A stretch of DNA of 64,000 nucleotides from assembly GCA_963924555.1 (NCBI GenBank), contig OZ004593.1, forward strand, positions 3,716,480 to 3,780,479. The letters are read 5' to 3'. The notes beneath the pieces were generated by a model. The model was given only the letters and a program-made list of their open reading frames with translations, did not search any database and was not told the origin of the DNA. This stretch comes from Crambe crambe. Taxonomy: Eukaryota; Porifera; Demospongiae; Poecilosclerida; Crambeidae. Shown in pieces: positions 37,199 to 49,034 of this stretch (position 1 is the first letter of the stretch; the number at the start of each line of letters is the position of its first letter). The position numbers were made by a program, and so were the translations under genes.

Positions 37199-40100
37199 TC
37201 ATTCTAAAGAATTTGACATCTGAAATATTAAAGTCCCACCATTTTCTATATCTGTATGGGAAAATTCTTCAATAAGTCGTCAATCTAAGCTAATCCTACA
37301 TACCTGAATGTTGAAGAAATGGGTGTTTTGTATCCATAACTTTACCATTCACTTCCACTCTCTTTACATATACATTCTCTACTGTGAAATTCTCAGCTAT
37401 AATTACCAGAGTGTTATCTGTGATAAAATAAATTCTCCAACTAATCAAGGTTCATCTATTATAAACAACAATAACAAACAAAAAAACTAACAAACCTGTC
37501 GATGCTCTTACTATTTTGGAGGTAAAGAGTTGCTTTTTCTATAGCTGGACTTCCCAGAAAATATTTTCTAGTAGCAGATAAGGGATAGAGACCAAGAGCT
37601 CCCCACACATACCAGGCACTCAATGTTCCTGCAGAGAGATTAGTTACCTTGTTATTACATGTCAAATGAAAGCAAGTCAATACTGGGAAACAATATTCAC
37701 ATGAAACCTATGCTCAATATCAACATATTTGCATCTGAGAGTGAAATAACTCACCAAAGTCGTCATTTCCAGGTAATCCATTACTTTTAGAAGTGTATCT
37801 GTTATTCATCAGCCACCGGATATGCTAATAAAAGAGTACAATGATGAATTACCTCTTGCCTAAATAATGTACATTTATGTAGAGTGCTTACTATTAATTT
37901 TATTGGTCATAAGCTCATGCTGTATTTTGATACTTTTTTGTGAGGTTGTGACAAATACAGGACAAACCCTAATATGGCACATCATTTAAAAGCTCACCTT
38001 TTGAGTTAAATCAGGTCTTCCAGCAAAATTAAATAAATATACTGCCAACAAGTCCGGTTCATTCCCAGCCCTGAAATAAAGGTATATAAATATAAATTTG
38101 ACTGTATGAAATCTTACCAATAATACATGTTTGGAAGAACATTAGACTCAGTCTTTGCTTTCTCAAAGAAAATGTCAAGTTCCTTAACAAAAGTTTCATT
38201 ACTTCCAAACAGATCAATGAGACCTGGCACATCATGGGGCACAAACCAACGCCACTGTTCTGCATTCCCTTTAAACAAACATACAATAATGGCACAAAAT
38301 CACAATCACAAAAAAAAAGGAACCTTCAGTGTAGCCAGAATCTCTTAAAATCAACCAATCCAATGAAGCTGGATGAATAGGACATTCTAATTTTCCAGAT
38401 ATGCTGCGTGGGCACAACAATTTGCTCTGCAAATCCCATAAGTTCTTATAGTTTTGTGATCGATGCAAGAAATAAGCCTCGTCCTCTGTGTTATTCAATA
38501 TGCCTGCCAAAACACCCACTGCCCTATGTAAACTCAGCATATCACAGAGTAACACAATTCATCCTGCTACTTTACCAGTCATCATAAGCATAAGCTAAGG
38601 TAAGACTTGCTGAGTTCCCCTCAAACTCTTTGGGACAGTATCCAAGCCTGCTGTAATTGCTTAGACAAGGCCTGCTACTATGTGGTAGCTTGGTCATAGT
38701 TGCCTGAAATGTACTATAATAGACATTAATCTAACAACCCGATATTCACCTCTTCCTTCATTGCTACATATGCTTCAGTGATATTGATTTTCAGCTCTGG
38801 ATTTTTTAAAATGCTGTCAAGGATGACTTGATAACCATGATTACCAATCATGGCTGATCCATATACTATAATCAAAACAAAAATTGACAGTATAGTCACT
38901 ATTATAACATGTAACATGGATCTTAGCTTACAAAAATACCATTAGCTATTGGCCATCTGGGTAGAGCTCCTCCTTGTTCATACATAGCTAAAAGAGAATA
39001 CACAATTCCACTGGATATATCAGGCCGAATGTAGCTGAGAAGAGGAGCTTGGGTTCTATGAATATCCCACAGAGACAGGTCACTAAAATATCTGAAAATG
39101 ACAGATTCTATATTATATATCTTGTAACAGTGCTTTAACTACAGATATGATTGCAGTCTTTCATTGCACCTCGTTCCACTCTGGACTTTGTGTACTTTAT
39201 TATCCATTCCCAAGTAGTATCCACCTGCCTGCAAATTTATGTATCATGCAGCGGAACGAATGAATGAATTCATACCTCACCTCACTAAACTGTGTTGGGG
39301 CAGAGAGAACATGATAGAATGCCGTGTAAAACTTGAGAGCTGTATCAGTACCACTTTCAATTTCTATCTGAACAAGTAGCAGTAGCATATAATGAGTGAC
39401 TTCATATCCTATTGAAATAATTCTACTTGTGACAAAGCTTTATCCCAAGTATCCTGAGCAGAGGAGATAATGTCATCAAATAATTTCATGCCATCCCAAT
39501 CATACTTCATATTTTGTACAGCCTGAAATGTAATAAAACATAATGGAGTGAATTAAAATTATAATAATTAAGTTAAAGATACTAAACTCACTTGATTCAC
39601 ACTGATCAAACTTAACGATACTACCACTACAGCTGAAGTACTTGCTGAAGTGAGCTCTGCAATCAAATCTTATCATTTCTTACCAATAATCAAATAATTG
39701 TGTACCTACAAATGCTCCACAACTTGGACCTCCAGCACTAACTCTATTCACATACACTATGCCATCCTCCCAAGTTCCATACTGTGCAATTCCATTCATC
39801 AAAAATTTTATTGCATAATAAAACTTCACTCCAACTCCATTTCTACCAGTTAGAGATCCTATTAAGCAAATAAATATTTAATTATGACTTAAACTAGCTA
39901 CCCATCCTACCCTTTATCACTGACCAACCAGTAATAGAATATTCAGAGGAATCAACATGGACAACAACTGATGAATTTACAATTGATTTCTGCAGATTAT
40001 GACACCCAAGTCACACCTCATGTAAAATAGCCAATTAACTACTACATAAACAATCTAAAGTATACAAGACCACCTTAACTAAACCACTTTGACTAATATA

Positions 40101-40902
40101 AGTACCTCTTTTACGGCATGAGTTATATCAAAGAACAAATATTTCTTAGCTGAAGGATTATTATATGTGTAACGATGTACTCCAGTGTAGAGTCCTGCCA
40201 CTGTTAGTTCAACAAACACGTTATGAGTCTCCAAGTGCACACTGTAATAACCTATCATTAACTAAGCAATCATTACAGGTAAACATCAGAGCAATCAATA
40301 CCTGGATATGCTGACTCATTCTTGTGACTAAATTTTGATCTATAACCATTATTTTTAATCATATCAGTGTCAAATTTTGATGCTGCCATTACTCCAATGT
40401 TGCCATAATCGGTCACTCCAGCTCCCATCATGTGTGTATGAGAAAAACATCGAATCTCGTCATCATCTACATGAAATAATAGTAGCTATGCTCCTCAGAG
40501 GCAATGTTACATGTAAATAGACAAACAGGTTGATTAATATTTCACTGTACAGATAGCTTTAATAATGGAAATTCCAATTTAGTGGAATATAGATTCAAAT
40601 TAGCTACATACATACCATAATGATATCCTCCAAAGTGCCATCCGTTCAGTGCTATATTTCCAAATCTTGCAGTATCTGGAGAAAGCCTGACTAAACCAAA
40701 TGGATACTGGACACCAGGAGGTGTGGAGCCAATCCCAAATCCTTCCCCTCCTATCAAATAAAGGTATTAGCTAGCTAGTACAGCTAGTTAAAAACTACCA
40801 ACCAGTGCCTATAAAGAGATCAGTAGGATAGTGGGTTAATCCTTGAACGCACCAAATGAATGAGAAGTATTCTGCAAGCACTGTCCTGAGAGTTTTCATC
40901 AT
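37199..40902 (-). CDS. GH92-family alpha-mannosidase, secreted, 20 exons
   Basis: GH92 enzymes are calcium-dependent inverting exo-alpha-mannosidases. Exons: 40902-40803, 40750-40616, 40466-40302, 40251-40106, 39989-39911, 39858-39706, 39656-39592, 39522-39427, 39367-39281, 39228-39170, 39091-38940, 38865-38750, 38703-38576, 38523-38324, 38268-38118, 38070-37998, 37824-37755, 37628-37496, 37440-37304, 37251-37199; all phases close to 765 residues. The N-terminal hydrophobic start is signal-like. Motifs in order: GTGGEGFG with TPPGVQYPFGLVRLSPD, FSHTHMMGAGVTDYGNIGVM, SLWDIHRTQAPLL, SLTLAYAYDDW, RWFVPHDVPGL, YWAGNEPDLLAVYLFN (catalytic acid Glu box), and LPGNDDFGTLSAWYVWGALG (catalytic base Asp box). 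The acceptor of exon 19 was chosen by phase. It is 161 bp downstream of, and on the same strand as, GTDC1. The family is mainly bacterial; introns show this copy is long established in the animal. Confidence 0.93.
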
Positions 40903-41063
40903 TGAACCTGGTACTATTATATTTAAAAGCACACTAAGCAATCACCACATCTCATGGTTCACCTCTAGAGGCTACAAAAGAAGAAGAAGAAGTTGCCTCC
41001 AAATAAATTATACATCACATTACATCATCTTCCTATTTGCATGTAATAAACAAATGGAATTGA

Positions 41064-43079
41064 TTATTTAAACACTGTGTCACATTGCAAAAGTTCCATA
41101 TAGCTCCTTTTCAAGGAAGTCCATGAAAATGTTTCAAAAGATACCTAATAGTAAGGGAACAATTAATAAGCACAATAATAATTCTTAAGGAACTCACCAA
41201 GGATCTAATGTTAGCATCTCTGGCAAATGAAGGATGATTACAAAAATATTTTAACCTCTTGTATAGCTGTTGCTTTGTGTTATACAAGCACTCAGCTGAA
41301 AGAATATATATACACCATATGTTCAGTAATAAAGAGAAAGAGAGAGTGAAGGGAGGGACCTGAGCAAACTTACATGGATATATTTCTGGATAAACTAGAG
41401 AATTAGGACATAGCGGATAACAACCACAAAATACTGCCTCCAACCTGTACTTATAAACATTAGGGATAATAATAATATTCATATGATAAGATTACATGGC
41501 AACTCCAAAGAACTCGTGTTTCGCTGTAGATACAACCACATCTGCCATGCACAAAACCTCAATGTAGTGTCTTTTAGGAAGGTTGCCACTGTGGAGCAAG
41601 CGGGAATCCAAAAGCGGTACAATTTTCTGCAAACATTCTTAAAAATCCAGAGTTATACAGTAGTAAGATATATGTATCATTACCTGGAATATCACCAGTA
41701 TGAGTTCCCAGTATAGACACATTGAAGGGAAGTTGGTCATCCATAAGCTTCAGTAGTACAAAACAAAAGTCTTCCGGACCTTTATCATGCTCCCTGCAAT
41801 GGGTATAATATTTAATCACATGACACATCCCTTTAATTCCCTTACCATCTATGAGGCCATACAATATGCAATACTTTATCTGTCTGTAAACATGTATCTC
41901 TGTGACTACTCAATACATGTAAATCTCCTATAGGTGGCATAGAACTGTGCTCTTCGATGTAAACTTGAACCTCTTCAGTTAGGTTCATACATTTTAGTGG
42001 AGTTAGCTCATTCTTAGAACTAGTTACTGGTATGAGGTTATCACCAGTGTCAGCACTAGCACTTGTTGCTTTTAATAAGCTGTCAACACCATCCGTTCCA
42101 CAGTGATCATTACTTACTTCAATACACAACTGAATAGGAAAAAATACAACCAGGCATTTTGGTTCGATTTTATCACTCAAGTTTTTTGGCTTGTAATCTG
42201 GAACAATGCTCATGAATGATGGGATCGAGCTCAAGAAGGACCTCATGTTATAGTAAGAGTTGAAAACTATCTTGTCAGCAACGAGACTGTATGTAGGAAA
42301 AGTAGAAACAGATACCTTATTGATACTGATGTCAGAAAGAGCTACATGATTACAGTGAGCATGAACCTAATTGACCTTGAAAGTATTTGATTGTAGCCAT
42401 GCTGAAAATCCCTTTCTTGCTGTTTTCTCACTGGGTATACGAGTTGATTTTCATGAAAGTATAAAATTTTGTATAAATTTGCCAGATCCGGACGAAGAGA
42501 AATCAATTCACACAAGTTGAGAACACTACTAGTGAAAAGAATTCTGCAGAATTAAAAGCACTTCACTGATTCCTGTGGATACCACAGTATTTAATACACA
42601 CAAAGCTTTACCTGTACTTTTTGCCATGGGGAATGATCTCAGAAAAATAAAGAGCAGAAATTCTCATTCGCCAATTCCATTTACTTGCAGGAAGAGTATA
42701 GAGGTCACCACCAAATTCATCATGCAATAAATCCACCAACTGACTATGAGATCCCCCATAGTACGATTCAATGTAAATAATTTTATCACTACGTCCCAAC
42801 TTCTCACTGTTACCTGCAACAAAAATACTAAAATTACAGTATGAATGTATCATGTCATTATGACTCCAACCCTTCATACTCTGCTCACACACCATAATTC
42901 CTCAGTTGAATCAATGTTCTATCCATATTTGTTAACCAATGAAGCATTGAGAATTGAGTACAAAATTATAATGGAACAGTGGGAAGTTTCAAAACACTTT
43001 CATGGAATATTACTGAAGACGGAAGAATAGGTCAATCCTTATACAATAATAGCTTACCGGTAGGAATTCTAGAAGCCAT
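41064..43079 (-). CDS. GTDC1: GTDC1 / queuosine-tRNA mannosyltransferase (QTMAN), 9 exons
   Basis: Transfers mannose from GDP-mannose to queuosine-34 of tRNA-Asp in the cytosol (known for vertebrate GTDC1). Exons: 43079-43058, 42813-42612, 42528-42376, 42286-41846, 41793-41684, 41637-41496, 41444-41374, 41295-41198, 41144-41064; 439 residues, a typical length. Blocks: [95 protein letters not shown] and [17 protein letters not shown], all as in the GT4-like GTDC1 family. A low-conservation insert lies on exon 4 (Ser/Thr-rich). No signal peptide. The tiny first exon is supported by phase and by an ATG in context. Confidence 0.94.
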
Positions 43080-44340
43080 TTTTGCAGCTAAGTTGGTAGT
43101 GATCGTCATTAAAAAAAACTTAGCTAGCTCAATAAATATAGTGATAACAAGTAGTACTGTTGGTGATCCAGGAACATTTAGCTAATCTCCATCCAGTTCT
43201 GAACATCACAGCATCTGAGCCTGGTATTATTTTCTGCATATCATGTGCAGCTTATAGCTATCATAGCTTAACTTCCTACACTCCGGTTATTCCTGCAAAC
43301 AATACCATGTATATATTCCCTTCATGAAGCTGGAGTATGTACTAAGTGTCTTGCTCCTTACAGTAATTTGCCACCTATGGTAAGCTTGTTGGTATCAATC
43401 AGTACCACCGTTATTACAACACTTTTAGCACAATTTATTATGGAGCCTTGTTCTGAAATAACATTTTTTGATGTAAATGTAAGATGCAACTCTGTTCAGC
43501 TTGTCCCCTGAGATATGATTGTAGGGATCCTGCATTGCCTCCAGTATAAACGGAAGTGCATTATTTGTCCTCCAGGACATTACTGTGAAAATGGCTTATC
43601 ATGTATGAAAAAGGACCTAGTGGGAGCCATGGTGTATGATAGTCTCGTGTCATTTGTTCTCTCCATGTAGTGACTGTAAGCTTACATCTGATACCACCCC
43701 ATGTAGGGTTGGTTATGCCCAACAAGGATCATACATGAAACACTGTCCGAATCATACATGCTATTGGACAGAAATATAAGCTAATGACTTGGACAAAGCG
43801 ACGTGACATTGTACACGGATTATTAAATAGTCAGGAGGACAATAAATAAAATCCTTCTGGACATTTATATCAAGTTACTCCATCATTAGATTAAAATCCT
43901 TGTGCATGATGTAGTTTGTGATGTTCTGAGGATATCTGTCAGTGGGAGATAATTATATAATTAATAGTGCTAGATCTACAAATTCATCTCCACTTCTAAA
44001 AGGTGGATCAACTGTCAAACAAAATCTGAAATACGTCTTTGACCATAATTTTGTTAAAATTTTAGTTCTTGTTTTTCTTCTAATTTGTCTGGTCTTTAAC
44101 TTTGATTCTGTTTTCTAAAATTTGGTCTAAAGAAAATGATCCATAGCTATATTGCTAAAAATGAAACCTTCACATTCAGAACATGCAAGTCTGTGTAGGT
44201 AAAAAATATCACTTGTTCGAGCACCGTTCTCAACATTAACTTTGGGTACCGCTATTTTGACAGCCTGTCTCATAGGAGTGTGGTCAGTAATTCTACTGCA
44301 CTGGATTGAATGATGTCGTGTTCTTTGTACCATAATTATG
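43080..44340. other. Intergenic with decayed Cys-rich repeat fragment
   Basis: On the plus strand at about 43494-43800, broken frames include KRKCIICPPGHYCENGLSC and CRVGYAQQGSYMKHCPN, which resemble GCC2/GCC3-type Cys-rich repeats of large receptor-like proteins. Stops and frame changes separate the pieces, so this is a pseudogene fragment at most. Otherwise nothing is recognised. Confidence 0.4.
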
Positions 44341-44344
44341 TTTC

Positions 44345-44680
44345 TCCTTACTGACTGACCCAAAAGGATATGCAGTATAGTATATAACAACAACAACAAC
44401 AACAAAAAGTGTACATCCTGAGAGCAGCAAACTGAGATATGAAAGACCTCAGACCAGCGGTATCAAATAACCACTACCCTGGAACTGTAAGCTCCATTGA
44501 CCACTCTTCTCAGTCAACATTCTCGTGTCATTTGAGCAGCAGTTAACCACAATTCTCAACTCCTGAGACCCACCAGGTTGGAGGGATCCCAAAGGTCACA
44601 ACAGACATCGACCTGAAGAACTCAAAATGCAAGAGGTCCAATCGTTATATGGCAGCCCAGAAGGTAAACCATAAATATTC
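44345..44680. repeat. Dispersed repeat, second copy
   Basis: GACTGACCCAAAAGGATATG and the (CAA)n run at 44353-44405 match 18650-18700 directly; 44495-44650 is the reverse complement of 18360-18560. See the other copy for the rearrangement. Confidence 0.8.
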
Positions 44681-44696
44681 ACAACCTCGTCTTACT

Positions 44697-44738
44697 TAGT
44701 CTGGCAGGTGACGACCAGGGGTCATCGCCCGCCAGACA
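44697..44738. mobile_element. 42 bp miniature TAGTCT-ended element
   Basis: TAGTCTGGCAGGTGACGACC ... GCCCGCCAGACA is a short imperfect hairpin with the same outer TAGTCTGGC end as the 484 bp element. The flanks CGTCTTACT (44688-44696) and AGTCTTACT (44739-44747) agree at 8 of 9 positions, so it may be a minimal relative or a deletion derivative. Confidence 0.55.
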
Positions 44739-44747
44739 AGTCTTACT

Positions 44748-46320
44748 GTGATTCTTGAGGAGGAGACTAGTTGTTCACTCAAATCTGCAGGATGTTAAGG
44801 AATACTTTTTAAAGAAATGGTTCTTATTTCTGACTGGGAGCAGATTGAAATATGCCGTAAAGATGAAAGTTAAATTTTTGCTCTCTAACTAGCAGTGTAA
44901 GTTCCATAGATTGAACTGTTGTGTATTATAGAGTCAAGAATAAAGACACTGGGTTAGGGTAACTCCGAATGATTGTTGTGGACACACAAAACATAAAGCT
45001 GCCTAGCCTTATAACCTTTTCCAAAACTTCATCCCTAGTACCACTTTATGAGGGCTAAATCAATCCCTCTAATTCTGCTCACAATCTCCAGTACGTTATA
45101 GGCAAAATCATTCAGATAGCTAGCCTCAGTGCACAAGAAGTTTGATCTTCAAGAGTTATTGCAAAGATAGAGCAAGAGAATAGGAGTAGTCAGCTTGAAA
45201 CTCCTCCTCCTTTTCGAATTACCCGGTACCTTACTGCGCATGCGCGTGGGGTAGATTCATAGCATGCGCATGCATGACTGTTAAAGGTCAATAAGACGTC
45301 CGAGAAGAAGTCAATTCCTTTAGCGAGTAGCTATACACATAAGTAGGTGTGGAGTGGAAGAGGAAGACTGCAAGGAGGGAAAAAAGGTATCCCATGACAG
45401 TACATTTAAGTGACTAGTTGGCTGGCTTGTAGCTAGATGTCTTCTGGTAAAGGGTCGGCGTGCGAGACTAGAGAGATATAGATAGATGTATATGTCTACA
45501 TGAAATTAATGAGCATGCATGTTAAATTCTCATGTGCTACCGGCTTATATCCGGCTTAACAATTTTAGGGCACTATTTCTAGCTAGCTCCCCTGTCAATA
45601 ATGCCCATTCAGAATGATGCGAGGATAGTTTGATCAGCTGTACACACACACACAAGACCAGAAAAAGAAGTGACTCAAAAAAAAGTAAGCAAACAAAGGT
45701 ACAGCTAATGATCCCTTTCTCCCATGCCTCTCTAGTGTGTAAAGCAATATTGGGTAGGAGTGGAGAAAAGAAGGATATGAGGTCAACCTCTTCTGCTTCC
45801 TCCTCCCACTCCACATTCTCCTCTTCCCATTTATTTTCCTCCATGCCACCACTTCCCCCTCCTATTCCACCTTTTCCTCCCTGATTAGAATAGGATGAGT
45901 TTAAAAGGAGCAGGGGAAGAGGAGTAGATGGAGTAAGAGGAGGGGGTGATTAGGAGGTGTAGAGGAAGTGTTCGTAGATGAGGAAGGAGGAGGAGGGCAG
46001 AGGATTAGGAGGTGGAGTGAATATCCAAACTATTCCCAAGGAGTACAAGTTGCAAGCCAGTCTAGAGATAACTGATGGCTAATATTATTGAATGCACAAA
46101 CTATTATACATACAGTTCTAGTTATGGTCGTCCCTACATTTCTTTCACAAGGGCAGCCAAACACTAGTGCAGATGACCTTTCACCCTTATATCAATGTAT
46201 AACGTTGCACCTTCTTTTTGTGACAACCTTGCATTTCCGTAGTATCATATTACAAAATTCCATTGGAAAAAAATTACCAATATAATTATGTAATTAATCT
46301 CAATAAGAGTAATCATATAT
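44748..46320. other. Intergenic upstream of eRF1
   Basis: No gene recognised. TGCGCATGCGCG at 45235-45246 is an NRF1-type palindrome. 45770-46020 is a purine/pyrimidine-asymmetric tract (TCCTCC then GAGGAGG) that produces spurious open frames. A GCGAGACTA word at 45461-45469 resembles a transposon end. A polypyrimidine tract with TCTCTCAG at 46321-46330 precedes the eRF1 start by ten bases, suggesting a spliced 5' UTR. Confidence 0.5.
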
Positions 46321-46339
46321 ATCTCTCTCAGAGTGTAAC

Positions 46340-47665
46340 ATGGCAACTACATCAGCTCCGATGGATCCTGATGGTGCTGCAGATCGCAATGTACAGATGT
46401 GGAAAATTAAGAAACTTATCAAAAGCCTTGAAGCAGCCAGAGGGAATGGCACCAGCATGATTTCACTGATCATTCCACCTAAAGACCAAGTATCAAGAAT
46501 ATCTAAAATGCTTGCTGATGAATATGGCACTGCATCAAATATCAAGAGTCGAGTCAATAGGTTATCTGTATTAGGAGCCATTACATCAGTACAACAGAGA
46601 TTGAAACTCTATTCAAAGGTACCCACAAATGGCTTGGTAATATACTGTGGCACGATAGTTACAGATGAAGGGAAAGAAAAGAAGGTAAATATTGATTTTG
46701 AACCATTCAAGCCAATCAATACATCCCTTTATCTTTGTGATAACAAATTCCACACTGAAGCTTTGAGTGCTCTTTTGGCGGATGATAACAAGTTTGGATT
46801 CATAGTAATGGACGGAAATGGCGCCTTGTTTGGAACTCTCTCTGGCAATACCAGAGATGTACTTCATAAATTTACTGTTGACCTCCCAAAAAAACATGGT
46901 AGGGGTGGTCAGTCAGCACTTCGTTTTGCTCGTCTTCGAATGGAAAAACGCCATAATTATATTCGCAAAGTGGCAGAGACTGCAGTTCAACTATTCATAT
47001 CAAATGATCGTCCTAATGTGGAAGGTCTTATTTTAGCTGGCTCAGCTGACTTCAAGACTGAACTTAGTCAATCTGACATGTTTGATCCTCGATTGCAAGT
47101 CAAAGTTCTGAAAATAGTGGATGTTTCTTATGGTGGAGAGAATGGCTTTAATCAGGCAATTGAGTTGGCATCTGAAGTTTTATCGAATGTGAAATTCATT
47201 CAAGAAAAGAAATTGATAGGTCGTTATTTTGATGAAATTTCTCAAGATACAGGAAAATTTTGCTTTGGTATCGTGGATACACTTCAAGCACTCACCATGG
47301 GAGCTGTCGAAACCTTGATAGTGTGGGAGAATCTAGATATCAATCGTTATGTCTTAAAAAATCACAGTTCAGATGAAGAAGTTGTCCTTCAGTTGACTCC
47401 TGAGCAAGAGAGAGACAAGACATACTTTGTGGACAAAGAGACTGGTGTTGAGCTGGAACTGGTTGAGAAATGCCCATTGCTAGAGTGGTTGGCTAATGAG
47501 TACAAGACCTTTGGTGCCACACTTGAGATAGTTACGGATCGTTCGCAAGAAGGATCTCAGTTCTGTAAAGGGTTTGGGGGGATTGGAGGAATTTTACGCT
47601 ATCGTGTGGACTTTCAATCCATGGAAGCAGATTCAGATGAAGAATTTTATGATGATGATTATTAA
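46340..47665 (+). CDS. ETF1: Eukaryotic peptide chain release factor 1 (eRF1)
   Basis: Reads all three stop codons in the ribosomal A site and triggers peptide release. Single open frame of 441 residues (human 437). Domain N carries the stop-codon-reading NIKS loop ([10 protein letters not shown]) and YLCDNKF (YxCxxxF). Domain M carries the universal GGQ loop ([17 protein letters not shown]). Domain C binds eRF3, with a mini-domain near [12 protein letters not shown] and an acidic tail ([11 protein letters not shown]). The coding region has no intron, unlike almost every other gene in the window. A splice acceptor-like TCTCTCAG ends ten bases before the ATG, so a 5' UTR intron is likely. The stop lies only 32 bp from the converging EXOSC4 stop. 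Confidence 0.97.
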   Translation: MATTSAPMDPDGAADRNVQMWKIKKLIKSLEAARGNGTSMISLIIPPKDQVSRISKMLADEYGTASNIKSRVNRLSVLGAITSVQQRLKLYSKVPTNGLVIYCGTIVTDEGKEKKVNIDFEPFKPINTSLYLCDNKFHTEALSALLADDNKFGFIVMDGNGALFGTLSGNTRDVLHKFTVDLPKKHGRGGQSALRFARLRMEKRHNYIRKVAETAVQLFISNDRPNVEGLILAGSADFKTELSQSDMFDPRLQVKVLKIVDVSYGGENGFNQAIELASEVLSNVKFIQEKKLIGRYFDEISQDTGKFCFGIVDTLQALTMGAVETLIVWENLDINRYVLKNHSSDEEVVLQLTPEQERDKTYFVDKETGVELELVEKCPLLEWLANEYKTFGATLEIVTDRSQEGSQFCKGFGGIGGILRYRVDFQSMEADSDEEFYDDDY

Positions 47666-47697
47666 CATTATTCATTTTTGTCCAAAAATTTTTTTTT

Positions 47698-48940
47698 TTA
47701 CTTAACAGTTAATATAGCCTTTTCAAGGTTACTTTTAACAATTGTGTCCAAAACTTGGTATACTTTCTGACAACCGTCTACAGCATTATCCAAAATTTTG
47801 TGAAGATTATCTGAATGTAATTTTGACTCCATCTAGAAAGAGAAGAAATAGTGAAGTTTGCTTTCTGCTTCTTCAAGAATCGAGTTGATTACCTGTAATA
47901 GTATTATCTTTGCTGACTTTGGTAAAATGGCTACGGTTAAATTGGGACCACCAGCATTTTCTTCCAAATAGTTGACATCTGTAAGAAGGAAGACTCAATA
48001 ACCTTGCTACAGTATACAATCTAAGATAAGATTGAAAACATGATAGTAGAGAATTCTTGTTTCACCTAAGATAGGGGTGTCCTCTATGTAGCTGGCACTA
48101 CATGCAGATATAAAATCTCTCATAGGTATTCCAGCATCCATCAATGCCACTGTAGCAGCATTAACACACACACTGCAATCTCCTACATGAACAAATTAAT
48201 TTAAAAATTAATACTGGCCCTAAAATTTTATACCTCCATCAGACTGCAGTACTTGTATGTTGATATTTATCTCAGATTGGGGAAATAGGTCTGTTATCAC
48301 TATCGATTCAAAGGTCTGCTTTAAAGACTGTGATAACTCAACTGCCCTCCTATCAAAGAAGAAAAAAAAAATGTTTCAGAAGTGATAATTAATCACAATA
48401 TTTTCCAGACTAATTCATGTCCAGCCAGGTTCCACTGTATCCCTTTTAGTAGTTTCAATAACCTATCTCCTTTGGTTCTCCTCCTCCTTTCAGAGGTGCT
48501 AAAAGAGGCCATGCTACATTGACAATTTATACTTGCTCTGTCATGAATAGCTCGAGTTCTTTGGCTAACCTGAAAGGGTAATACATTACAATTTACGTGT
48601 GTAAAATTTAAGCTTCGTGGATAGCTAGCAAAAAAGTATACTTACATCATGAGGTCCATATACACTTGCAAGCACTTTAGTATTTCCTTGCTCAAGGAAT
48701 GATGATCCATCTGCTTGTTTGAAAATACCAACACGACACTGCAACTTCCTAAGTTCTTGAGATCTCCGCCCATCTACTCGTAATCCTTTAAAATAATGCT
48801 AGTCTAGCTTGTGCCATCAATGTTGTGGATGCATTTCTCCACGCTACATCAACATACCTTCAGGGGATAAATATTCAATTCCAGCCTATTGAAAGCAAAA
48901 GAGCTTGACTGCTGCATCAGCTATAATATCTACTTACCAT
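47698..48940 (-). CDS. EXOSC4: Exosome complex component RRP41 (RNase PH-like), 8 exons
   Basis: Ring subunit of the RNA exosome for 3'-5' RNA decay and processing. Exons: 48940-48938, 48885-48858, 48785-48646, 48569-48463, 48349-48234, 48182-48066, 47978-47893, 47832-47698; 243 residues against 245 in human. The first exon is just the ATG codon, supported by phase and by MAGIEYLSPEG matching the family start. Blocks: LRVDGRRSQELRKLQCRVG, GSSFLEQGNTKVLASVYGPHD, INIQVLQSDGG, CVNAATVALMDAGIPMRDFI. As in other animal exosome ring subunits it is expected to be structural rather than catalytic. Head to head with ACTR6 (94 bp) and tail to tail with eRF1. Confidence 0.95.
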
Positions 48941-49034
48941 TAAATTACCAATTGTATTATATGTACCGCATGGTAACTAGGTAAGGGGATCTCACCAGAC
49001 AGAAGACAGCTAGCTAGCTAGCTAGCTGGCCGAG
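48941..49034. promoter_or_regulatory. 94 bp bidirectional promoter between EXOSC4 and ACTR6
   Basis: The two start codons diverge from this gap. It contains a (GCTA)n tract at about 49010-49028 adjacent to the ACTR6 start. No TATA box at canonical spacing is obvious. Confidence 0.55.

Noticed and set aside
45440-45470. GTGCGAGACTA word as a full transposon end
   Set aside because: Only one end is visible, with no partner inverted repeat or target duplication nearby.
45545-45884. Open frames on both strands upstream of eRF1
   Set aside because: They arise from a purine/pyrimidine-asymmetric low-complexity tract (poly Glu or poly Ser/Pro).
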